From positions 1 to 64,000 of the forward strand of contig WFMF01000146.1 of assembly GCA_011033025.1 (NCBI GenBank): a DNA stretch of 64,000 nt, written 5' to 3'. This document shows positions 21,409 to 33,200 of the stretch, piece by piece. Each line of letters opens with the position of its first letter. Within the stretch, counting starts at the first letter, position 1. Origin of the DNA: Beroe forskalii (Eukaryota > Ctenophora > Nuda > Beroida > Beroidae). A model generated the notes under the pieces. The model searched no databases and was not told where the DNA came from. It saw only the letters and a program-made list of their open reading frames with translations. Position numbers and translations under genes: made by a program.

Positions 21409-24400
21409 CGGACTAAATAGCTAGAGCCAGGACTTTATAGCTAAACCTACAGAAAAATTTAGCTATATAGTCCTACAATCTATCCGACTATCAGCCTCAA
21501 TAACTGATAGCAAACAAATGACTAAATAAAGAAATACGATAAAACTGAACGGAAAGATGCCAGCACATCTTTAAAAAACATCCTGGACATCGACAGATCC
21601 ACGCGTACTTTGCACCATATTTCAAATCAACAACCCGTGAACAAAGAATCTAAGTTTAATATAGATCAAAGGATTTAAGTTAAACAAACTCGTAATCTAA
21701 CTTAGGAAAAAGGAAGGGAATTAGGATTGGTGTGATTGACAAACAAACTCTCTCTGTTCGATGTTGGAACTGCCCCGGGTCGGGTAATTAAATGGTTGAC
21801 ATTTATATATATGTGAGGGATGCAGGGGGGACATTACGCGCTTCCTCGCGAAGTCTACTGCTCACGTCACGCTAGTTTAAATCTCGCATTATATTTGGGA
21901 AATGTTGGCGTTTCTATTTTCTATATTATAGGTAACATTGGTTATTGTCATCCCGAAATAAACTCAAGCTCGTAGTGGCGCTATAAATAGCCGTGTGTCT
22001 GTCAATCTGTTCCTACCAGCTAGAGAATCATGCCAAATCGGGGGATATGGGGGCAATCCCATCACAAGGTTGACGTGAAACTCATTCGGCACGGAAAAAT
22101 ATGGCTTATGAGCTTTATGTGTCATGTTGTGTGTTCCATTAGCCAAGGAGCCAGTAGTCATAAATCATGAAATTTTTAGCGGCATAGATATGATCTAAAA
22201 ATTTGTTAAGAATACCATTGTTTTTAAGTTTCAACGAACGATTTTTTTCGAATTGAAAGTTCCTTGGTTCTTTCAATAGGATAAGCCACAAAAAATAGTC
22301 AAAATATGTTGAAGGACGTGCTGATTCTTATTTTCTTAGGAGTCATTGCTGAGAAAAAGTTATCCGGTAGCCCTCAAGTTTATAATCTGAAATCCTTCTT
22401 CGTCAAGCGGGAATTATTAATTCAACTACCAACACTAGATTGACGTGAAACTCATTCCTATTCGCTTATTTGGTTATGGCTTGAAATTAAAGTTACATTG
22501 GTTGAACAAATAGACTGGTCACAAAATGGATTATTATGAAATTATAGCATTGAAGAAATAATACGAACTATAGCAAACTAGGAATGTCAGGACTAGGAGG
22601 AATATGAAAAATAATTATATGATTCGATAAATTATCTATTAAGTAACTCAATTTAAGTTATCGTAATTGCAATTTCGTGACTGTACCAAATAGGTCTAGA
22701 ACTGCGTTGGGATGCACAATGCACATCGGTACATATTGGACGAGGTGCATCAAAACGATAGCCTTTTGTTAGGTGAGCAGAAGTTTTACACAACAAACAT
22801 GCATAATATTATGCCTGTGAAAAGTGAGGGAGCCAAATAATGTAACGAAGGATGCTTTCAAGATGCATTTTGGCTACTTTGTTAGCTAACATCCATTTAT
22901 GCCTAAAAGAGGACACCGAAAGCAGATTGATTTTGTAACATGATAATTTCCTTTCACCTTCGGCCAAAACTGTGTAATAACGTAATTGAATATCTTATAT
23001 AGCCAAAATTAAGAAAAGGGTTGTCGGCTGCCCATATCAAAGTGTAAAATGGTGATGATAAAGAATAGAGATGGTTGTGAAATAGGAGAGTAAGAGAAAA
23101 CATCAATGAAATTGGCACAAGTAAAGTTCTGCAAGTGCAACACGCCTACCTTTTACTGATCCAACAATCATAATAATTGTAAAGGTGAATTATGGCACAT
23201 AATAGTGCTAATAACATCACATGATGCTTGAAATGCCCTATACTTCGGTGGTACCACGCTTGGAACATAACAATAACAACAAACAATTCACACCAAACAT
23301 CATTGTCCATGTCAACATGAAAAGGTGACCGAACAATTATATTCTCTGGGAGTACCTACGTTAACAAACTGTTATTAGAAATGTTATTTATAGCTATCCC
23401 ACCGTGTAATGAATAATGGACGTTGAACAAAAGCTATGCAATATTGTAATTATCGCTCTGATAAATAGGACAAAGCAGGTCCTATCACTATCTCCGTAAT
23501 ATGATTAGGAGGACCGAGCTCACATCCCAGAAAACACACACTATACTACTGCCTCCTACTGCTATACGTTCAGTAGCTGGACACCTGGTGTCAGCCCCAG
23601 CTTGGAGACACTTTACAGGCCCCCCGCTATACTAGCCCCTTACACCCTGTGTGGTGTGGAGTATTAGGCACCGGAGAGTCATCGGTTCGCTTGTCTGAGG
23701 TGTGATGATGACGTCATTCTCATCTGCCTATACCTCACTCACTGTCAGGGCTACAGCACAGTCCTTGCAATATTCTAATGTTAGAATGTTCTACCTCCCC
23801 CACTTATCCCAACGAACACACCTGCACTAAGTAGACCTTGAATTAGGGTCTGCTGGATTACGCCACTTGATTTAATAGCAAGTAGACCTACAGTGATACC
23901 TTGTAGAAGGTACCCACCGATATATTGCCAACAGGTGGCTACGTACCAGAATAATCCATATTCACTATTCAACGTGCAAAATTCGTTATAAAACTCGTGA
24001 GAGAATTAATGTGACAGAATGGTTGTTCTGCTGGCGGTCTCACGTGAGCATTGTGAATCACGACGACAGAAACTGTTAATTTCATCTCAGAATGTAACTA
24101 ATAAAGTACTACTATAGCAGCAGCAGCAGCTGGGGCGTTCCCGATCAGATGGTCCCGTGTCAAGGGAAACTTACAATGTTAGATCGGCTTTGTAACATGT
24201 AAATTGTTAAGTGTCTGTGCGTTAGAGCAGGTCTAACAGATTAGTATGTTGGTGAAGTCAATGAGCAAAGTACCTACTCTGAAAAGAAGACTGGAGTATT
24301 ATAAAATTAGGATTGGGCAGTTTTCAAGAGCAGAGTTTCGTAATTCTTATGTTTAACTTGTTGAGTAGTTTTTGGTGCTGATTGCTGTACGTCCTCGACA

Positions 24401-27342
24401 GCTTGGAGCAAGCAAAATCCAAAGGATAAGTTGAGAACAGACGAGAATGAAAACAGACACATCACCGATGACACATCACAGACACAAAGTCTTGACAACA
24501 CAAAGAAAGCATAACAAGGGTCCGCGAGGCATCAGCTACATGAGTACATCGGTGTGAGCATTCAAAACTCGTCATGCCCCGTGTGGTTATTATTCCTTAC
24601 CTACTGGAGGACCTTCATTTTCTATTCAAATGAGCAGCTAGAGGAACAGGCGCAACAATTCATTCCATCAGACTGAGTGAACACGTCACTGACTCACCGT
24701 GCCTTGTCAAGAAAATGCTAAAACGCTAAAACTCTCATTTGAAAGTAAAGAATGCATTGTAAACAGATTACAGACGGGATTCAACGAAACTACATTTTGT
24801 CACGCGTAGTTTAATCTTAATATCTACAGCTCACTATATCTCATTGCCAAGCCTAGATGGTGACAAATACCTAGCTAAAAGAGACCAATTCCCACATTGA
24901 CATGCAACCACATCAGTAATGCAAATCAAAAGTAACTATTTGACTATTTTATTAACGGTATTCCTTTTTTTATTTTACATAATCTAATCAGAATACCCCA
25001 GAAGGGTCTACTATAATATGATTAACCAAAAATTAGTTATTTCTCGTCGCAGTGCAGTAGTGCACCTTTCGGTGATTTTCAAAGGTGGCTATTAATAAGA
25101 AGTGTTGTTAATGTAAGAGATTTTTTTTATAATTTGGGGGCTATGAGAGTATGGCTAACATATTACAGGCTCGCTGATTTTCATTTTTATAACTTACCAC
25201 ATTTGTCTCTTACTGGATAATTATTAAAAAGTAAAAACACCTGATATCACTTTACCTTTAGCAGTCTGGACATTTGTGGACCATCGGGAGTTGAAATGCA
25301 GCTGTTTTTGAGCAAGTTCATGTCATGCTAGGCTTGAGAAGATGACGACTTTGGGTTCATCTTTGACCGTGGTGAGGCTCAAAGGGAAATCAGGATGCAT
25401 TCAACCGAACTGAAATTGGGGAGAAACTGAATTCTTTGAAACAATTTTATAAACGTTTGTGATGACATAGATAACGCAGTTATGAAACTTGAAAGTGTCA
25501 CTGAAAATCAATTCTCGCCATTTATTTACAGGAAATTTGCTTGCTCTCTCATTTCAAGTAGGTTTCTCAAAATACCGACGTCGTGGTGAGGTATGGGGTC
25601 TTTGCACTCAAAAACATGATACTATTCACAAAAAGCTCTTAATAAAACTATTAATCAAATATAGCAGCATTTCATTGAGTTATTGCAACAGGTGCCTATA
25701 GCTCATAAAAGTAAACTGTGCAACATGATGAAACCAGATTCATTCACAATTTTGCAATATCTTTGCTTGACCATATTCGAAAGTATTAAATTCTAAATTT
25801 AGTGCACATTTGAATTCTATTAATGCGCACACAATCTCCAATTTTATCTTTTAATTTACTTCAATAATTATTGGAGATTGTAGACTGACTTTGAATATAC
25901 GGTAATATTATAATCATAGCGCATAATGGTTCTGTTGCTCACACGAGGTGTAGTCAAGTTTAATTGGATTGCTTCCATGAGGAGAAGCCGAGTGCAATTA
26001 GTGCAACAATAAAACTTCCACTTCGTGGTATTGATTAGCGCATTATAAAACGAAACAACTAGTCTTTTCTAGGCCCTCTACCTACTACGAGTTAGTAAAT
26101 TTTTACCCTCGAGCAATACTTGACCTATACCCTCTGTTGATGTAAGTGGTACTTATATCTACCCTTGTTCCATCGGCATAATTTTTAATTGCTTTTGAAT
26201 TTCAACTGTTTTTAAACCGTTTCGAGTTTTCGACCAGCCCCTTAGACCAAATTTTCCAATGACACTGGTCAGGATGATATCTCTCAAATTCCTTCGCTGA
26301 AATCACGAAATATATTATACCTAATTAAATGTTTTGTTTCCTCGATTCATAATTGCGTTTTAATGAAAATTTCTTTCAACCCAGTTATCAACATAACTAT
26401 CGAAGCAATATTTTTAGTCCGAAATATTGTTAATTTCAACGGATTGTTCGCAATAAACTCCATGTTAAATTATTGTGCCATCTTTTGCTGCAGCTACTCT
26501 GATAGTCTAATATCAAGCAATGTCCGTCAGTCTTATTAGAAGTATGTGCTCCAAAATATTTAATATCATATTTGATATTTCTGACAAGTGTCATAGTCAT
26601 ATCATTTTAGATTTTAATATAACATTGCTGGATGACGGATGTTATAATTTCTCCATATGAACGCAACATATAGAGTCTTGATTGGCTCTGGAGCCTTGGA
26701 TCCAGGGTCATCATGTGTCGCAAAATATCACAATTGTAAGTTAAATGAGGACACATGAATTCACACGCAGAATATTCAATATGACAACATGTTGACTCCT
26801 GGAGTACATCTTAATTCCATGTATATTATGATTTTAATTTAAGTGGTTCCTCCAATAATCTTATAATGCTATTTTGCTTTCCTCGGCGTAATATTTGACC
26901 AAACAGCGAAAGATCAAATTTGTTCGCTTATATAGAATATAGAATTAGATTGAGTTCAGATTACTTGAGTTATTTGTTAGGTACCTAGGTACCTACCATG
27001 TTCCATGATAGCTATAAGGTAAGTACCAATATGTTCAACGATGAACATGCAATTTGAAAATCTACTGTAGTACTATGGTCTTGCATGAGGCATGATTTTG
27101 TATAATTTGTGTGAGCATTATGGTTGCACTCAGACTTGAGCCTCAGAGGACAAGGATGGGACATTGGTTCCCGGTACAACAAGCAGGTTCTCGGATGAAG
27201 CCCGAAACAACCCGTCTCAGCCCTGGCCCACAACCCTGCACTCATGCGTTCATGTCCGGTTACCTCAATATTTTAGTTGAAATAAAATCGATGATACCTA
27301 CCTTAGGTACCTTACAAGATGAAATAACATGGGACAATAATT

Positions 27343-28493
27343 CCGGGGATCGAAATTTTGGGGGTTCAAAAATATGGGGATTTTTTTCGAAAATCCCCAA
27401 ATTTCGTTCCCCAAATTAAATTAGGCGATTTTCGCCTTTTTTCAAATTTGATAAAATAAGGTAGCTTTTGGGAATAATTCCGAACTTCAGAAAGGCCAAT
27501 ATCACTGAGGTGATCGATGTAGTAGAATTTCCAGTACAAGATCCCTTTCATCGAGTCGAGTGTAGAAGGTTTTATTTGGAATAACTGCATTTTAGATACC
27601 GGGTGGCCCAAAAAACATGTAACATTTTAAAAACTTAATAACTTTTTCTGTGTAAGGAGTTTCTTCATGAAATTCTGAGATGTCATAGGTATGGGTTGTA
27701 AGTTTTTGCACCGAAAATTTGAAGTGTCTAGCTCAAAAAATTCCCGAGTTATAAAAGAAAAACCGCCAAAACCGGTTTTTCGGTCATATTTCTGCATAGA
27801 CTCGGGATAAAAATGGATTTCATCTCCAGTTCCATCATCCATGATGCTCTGAAAATGCCTGAATAAGCGAAATTTTCATTGATATACACGAAACAATGCA
27901 AAACCGGGCTAAACAAGCACAATCTGTGAATCAGTGGTAAACAAACATCATGTTTATCTCTACATCATGGAATGTGACCTTGCATATGGTCACTTTTTTG
28001 TGTTGCAAAATTGCACATATCTCCGAGGTTTTTTGAGCAAACTGAATATAATTTTCAGAATATGTCAGGCAAATGTCGCACAACATTACTCCAAATTTTG
28101 GTGAATTTTAGAGTTTTAGAAGTTGAAAAAACCAGTTTTTCGTGTCTCAAAAATCGGAAAAACCCAGTATTTCGTTGAAAACTTGGACATTTTTTGAGAT
28201 GTGCAGAAACTTACAACACATTTCTTTGACATCCCAGAATTTCAGTCAGAAACTCCAAACACAGAAAAAGTTATTAAGTTTTAAAAATGTTACATGTTTT
28301 TTGGGCCACCCGGTATTTTGAAATCTTCTGCACTGATATACTTATTGAAATTTGTCTGGGAATTCCATATTTTATGCACTGTTAGTCAAATCACAAACCC
28401 GCAATTAACTAATTTGGGGGAAATAATTTTGGGGATCGAAATTTTGGGGGAACGAAAATATGGGGATTTTTTCGAAAAATCCCCAAATTTCGT
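27343..28493. repeat. Direct pair of GGGGAT hairpin repeats flanking an inserted element
   Basis: Copies at 27343-27415 and 28430-28493 share the + orientation: GGGGATCGAAATTTTGGGGG, then an A-rich stretch, then GGGGATTTTTTCGAAAAATCCCC split into self-complementary arms, then AAATTTCG. A related inverted copy lies at 40215-40345 and fragments lie at 48890-48995. The two direct copies bracket the TA-flanked element at 27599-28313. Confidence 0.6.
27599..28313. mobile_element. 715-bp non-autonomous TIR element, TA target site
   Basis: The element begins CCGGGTGGCCCAAAAAACAT at 27599 and ends with its reverse complement at 28313, with TA on each side (27597-27598, 28314-28315). The inverted similarity continues inward for about 120 bp (both arms contain ACTTAATAACTTTTTCTGTG). 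No transposase frame is present. A TA target duplication and short termini fit a Tc1/mariner-type non-autonomous copy; the superfamily is inferred. Confidence 0.7.
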
Positions 28494-30279
28494 ACCTTTT
28501 AAATATATCTCGTAAGGTAGTACCTATCATAGTTTCATAGTTGCGAAATGTAAGCACACAAGTTTTGGGCATATTATTTTGGGCATATATTATGGTAAGA
28601 TAAACATTTTTGTCGCTATTTTTGACGATTTTGAGCTTCTTAATACCTAAATTTGAATTTTGAAGCATTTGACGTTGAAATTATCGTCAAAATAATAACT
28701 TTATAGGCAGGATAGGCGGATAAGATATTTTCGGAAATTGATTTTTGGTATATAGATAAATTTTCAGGGTAGATAGCAAGCCTCATAGTCGTTAGTTAAT
28801 AATAATATTATGCAGGATAAGATTTGAGCTTTCACTAGTCGAACCTGTCTCCGATCGTCAAAGGGGTCAGGTGATGGAGTAATGTTCTTCTTAACAAGAG
28901 ATATTTGGTATCTAGTCCTGAGCTTTGATCCGATTACAGGTAACAGGTAGGTGAGGCGTGAGCGGCTGTCGGCTAATGCACTTCATGATGGCTGAAATAA
29001 TTCATAATTGTGCGAATTATTTATACTCAGTTCTTGTGCATACACCCACATGTTACACCCATTTGTTATACAACAAGATCACTTTAGAGTTTAGTCACTG
29101 AAGTCGTTAACTTGATTCTTACATTTCCTTTAATTTCGTTTAATTTTTACTCCGAAATATGATATATTAAAGGAGCTCAACATTATAAATTATCATTTAA
29201 TTATATAAATTCGTCACACAAATAGTGAATTAGCACCTTTGAAAAATCCTAATATTCCGCTACTAACTCATTTTTCTCATTATAAGCAATTTCTTGCAAT
29301 GTAAGAATGTATAGCAGCAGGTAGTTTTATTTCTCTTGATTGTTCGATCCTCCTGTTTTCGTCACACAGTTTCCATAGATTTGCGATACTCCTCCTCTCC
29401 CCTCCTCTCCTTGGCCAGAGAGTCTAGAGAGACTGATCATGTAATTTGATTACGGGTTGTGAACTCGTTGTGTGGATGGTATTTGGCGTGCCCATAAATA
29501 GACCATCTCACATGACAATTATATATGCGTATATTATATTCTTTATAAATGTGTTTGTGTGTCATTCAATCACCCTAATCTTATAGGCTTTCCTCCTTCC
29601 GATCCTATTCCTCTTCCTCCTTCTCATTTCCCCTCTTCTTGTCATGTGTACTTTACAATATATTGAATGTGTTTTTACTAACGTGCCGATTGCGTTTGTT
29701 GACATATGATATCCTGGCCGGTGCATCATCGTCCGTTGTTGTTAATGTAATCGTTGAGTGAGCGCTACCTTAAATTTCACACTCTTTCTTTTTCACACTC
29801 TGCAGCAATGATTTAAAGACTTATTAAATTCTCATATTCCGTCTTAAGACTACTTATAGATTTGAGTATTGAGTAGCTTACATTTCAATAAATCAAGAGT
29901 TTCTTGTTTAGGTATATGCCTTATTAGGTATTCCTGTTTCCTGTCAAGGCTTTATTGTCATACAAGTTTTTCTAGATTCGGTTTTGTTGACCTGCAGATT
30001 ATTGCAATATCGAAAGCCACGATTGTGTTTAGATTTTATATTCAGTCACCCGTCTCAGAATTCAGAACTTTAGAAGCTAAATTCTGCTACTGCGGTAGCA
30101 TTTCATTGCTGAGTTGCTAAAAACTTCGCAAACGCTTGTTGTTTCATTCACAAATGACGAAAAATTTGATTCACCCACCAGCCTCAGCCCTGATCCGCAC
30201 AGTACTATAAATAATCCCCCGTACTCTGTCACTAATCCCCCGTACTCTGTCAGTTGCAGGAGCAATGATCACGTGACCG

Positions 30280-33200
30280 ATGACAACCCAAGCGGTCGTC
30301 AGTCGTCCTGAGACCTCCTCGCCCTGCCGACCGGTTTCCAAACGATTCACTCGCTTTGACGAAGCTCATGCTGCTCTTGGCATCAAGGTTATTAAATTTC
30401 TATAAATACTATTTTTTATGTTTTTTTAGCAAAAAAGTTAAAGTACTATTTTTACGTTTATTCTTATATCTGCGAAATAATTGAGTTAGAAAGGTATAAA
30501 CACATTTTATTTTTCTTACTGTTAAACAGATCAGGCCGTGGTAATTTGAGCCGGTTTAAATGTCAAAGATCCCTCTTACAATTACTCAATAAGACAATGT
30601 GCATAGTATAACTGCAGTAACACATTTCAAAACTAAAAACAAATTGCTACTTCAAGTTGCTATTCTTGGGAGTAGTCCCTCTCCATTTCGAGGAACATGG
30701 GAGAGTCGTAGAGACTGCAGTCGATAGTTCCGGGGGCCCTGACCCACCACAAGTAGCCGTCCTTGCCCCAGTCCGCCCCCCAACTGTTCCGGATGTAGAA
30801 GTAGTCCACGTCGTAGCCCACAATAACCACCCCGTGGTCCGGGTCCTCACTGTTCACGCAGTCACTGTAACGCGGGTCAAAGGGCCCTCCTTTGTACTTG
30901 TTCAACTTAGCCCTGGTCGAGTCTATTCCAACCACCACGGGCGAAGTGTTGGCTATGATCTTCATCAGACCCTCCGCGTTCGAGTGCTTGGACCTCACCA
31001 TGGTTATGTCGGTTAGCTCGACCCTGTGGTCCTTGAGGGCGTTCCTAGCCCACTTCCCGTACGAACAGCCGCCGAATCCCTGGTGCTGTCTCATGGGGAT
31101 CTGCCCCTCGTATCCCAGCCTGCCCTCCTTCTTCACATAATCCCAGGCGTGGTGAGGGAAGCCCCCAGTGGAGAAGTAGTCGCCTCCCTGCCCGTAGTAC
31201 ACGCAGTCCACCAGCTCCTGGGTGGACAGCTCCACCAGACTCCCGGACAGAGTCTTGATCTGGGCCTCTATGGGGACGACCGCTGAGTAGGCCCAGCAGT
31301 TCCCACCCACCTGGTCTTTGACGGGTGTTATAGCTCCCAGTGCCCTCCAGTCGTAGCTGACAGGAAGAGTGGAGGCCTGCAGAACAGTCTGGTCGTCAGA
31401 CACTGGTTCGTGTTTGTATTCGTCACAGTCCCCACTGTCTGCGTACGTGTCCAGGTGATCTGTCCTATTGCCCATCTTCAGCAGTGCTTGTTCGCAGTCC
31501 GTCATGTGTGCCATGAACGTGATGCCAGGGGTCCACTCCACTCTAGGATCATCTCTAAGCTCCTGTATCTCAACTAAAAACTCTCTGAATAGCTTCAGTC
31601 TCTCTGATGTCTCGTGACTCCCGTGTGAGACACTGTGCTTAGCTCTGTAGTGGGTGTAGAGGACCCGTAGGACATTGTCCGAGACCAGAGCTGCATCTAT
31701 CATGTTATCCAGATCTACATGGTAGTCTGTCCCCATATCCAAAAAATGAAAAATTTCCTCCGAACCAGAAATTTTTGCCCATTTCGCAGCCTACTCGCTT
31801 CACTCCTTTGCCTATTTTGCTGTCCATCGCTTCGCTTTTGAAATTGATTCCATTTTGCCAGCGAAGCAAACAGGTCTCAAAATTGGCTTTAATGATTATT
31901 ATTAAGCAAAAAGCAATTATTTTGAGTGCAATATCACGAACAGTCAGTCAATTGCATGTAGACTTTGTGATTTCGTGACACTGTCCTTCGACGCAGGCGA
32001 AATTTTCGAAAGTTTTACATGCCTAAGACTACTGTGTCTTTGGCCAATTTAATAACATCATTTGATGACATCAGCCCGCTTCAGGCGAAAATTTGGAAGG
32101 TTCTACCTCTGAGACTGTTTAGATCAATATTCAGTAACATAATTTGATCACAACAGCCCGCCACAGGCGAAAATTTGGAACCTCTTTACATCTGAGACTG
32201 TCTAGGATCAATTCAGCATAATAATTTCATCACAACAGCGCGCTGAGAAAAATTTGGAACCTGTTTCACCTCTGAGACTGTCTAGGATCATTCTAGCATA
32301 ATTTGACCATGACAGCCCGCCGCAGGCGAAAATTTTAAGTTTTATTGAATATGAATTCGGTAAACGTAATGTAAGTAATAATAGGATTGATTACAAGTAC
32401 AATATCCCGTCGCAGGCAAAAATTTGAAAGTCTTACATCTGAAACTGTTTCTGAAAGTATTCCTGACCAATTTAGTGACATCACAACAGCCTGTTGAAGG
32501 CAAAAATTTTCAAGGTTTTTCGCATCTGAATCAATTTAATTTGTTTTCCCTGGGAAGGTGCTCAAATGGAGGGATGATGCCTCTGAAGATGCCGATTCAG
32601 ATTGTGTGTAATGTGTATGCAGGCACGTTTTTGCACATTCCACATTGAATATCTTTCTGATACGGTTTATACATGATCCTAATTTTATCACTGAAAACTG
32701 TTAGTTAGTGCAGGAATGATTTGAAATTTCATTTATAATTGATTCATTCGAATGTAATTAGGGTAAAACACAGTACAGAAAATCAAATTTTCTGTACTAG
32801 CTTTCCGCTGAGAATTTCCTCCGTTTCCACGAAAATTTCCTCCGACTCAAAATTTCCTCCGAACCAGGTTTGCTGGTTCGCGACTTTTTGGACATGGTAG
32901 TCTGTCTTTCCTGGGTCCTCGTGAGCCCGGGGGTCGAAAGTATCGTCGTATTCTACACTGGCACTCACTGCACCATTGACAGTCTGATGTAGTATAACAA
33001 CAAAGAGAAGGATCGACATGTTGAAATTTGAAAATTAAAAGTTATAATGTGAAAGCTCGAAAGGTACTCAAGCTTATAAGTAAGTTAGGCCACGGTGAAA
33101 CCTACTTTTGATTATTGAAGTTTTGATGGTAAGTGATAACTCGATTGATTTAGAAATTCTATTCAATTAGTGTCCCATTGTTTCACAGTCCTAGTACAGT

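Larger units (their letters stand above)
19191..30279. other. Long region without a confident gene
   Basis: About 11 kb in which I found no gene to call. Composition is AT-rich. It contains hairpin repeats at 20194-20313 and 21369-21408, TGATCA-centred tandem repeats (20935-21050), short GGCAC-type repeats (20370-20490), and the 27.3-28.5 kb nested repeats. A few short stretches with splice-like borders (for example 23826-23945 -) are too weak to list as genes. CT-rich low complexity occurs at 29390-29415 and 29585-29640. Confidence 0.5.

Noticed and set aside
23781-23972. Hydrophobic 63-codon - strand ORF with a TAG acceptor and a CAG|GTGTGT donor
   Set aside because: It looks like a membrane-segment exon, but the stretch contains internal short repeats (GGTCTACTT), no neighbour exon joins it and no family was recognised.
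24307-24414. Possible terminal exon on the - strand ending L-L-L-K-T-A-Q-S
   Set aside because: Only one splice-like border and no partner exon; AT-rich chance frame cannot be excluded.
30114-30311. 65-codon + strand ORF overlapping the proposed first DENND2 exon
   Set aside because: It is in another frame, contains a small tandem duplication (AATCCCCCGTACTCTGTCA) and runs into a stop. The frame starting at 30280 continues in phase into exon 2.
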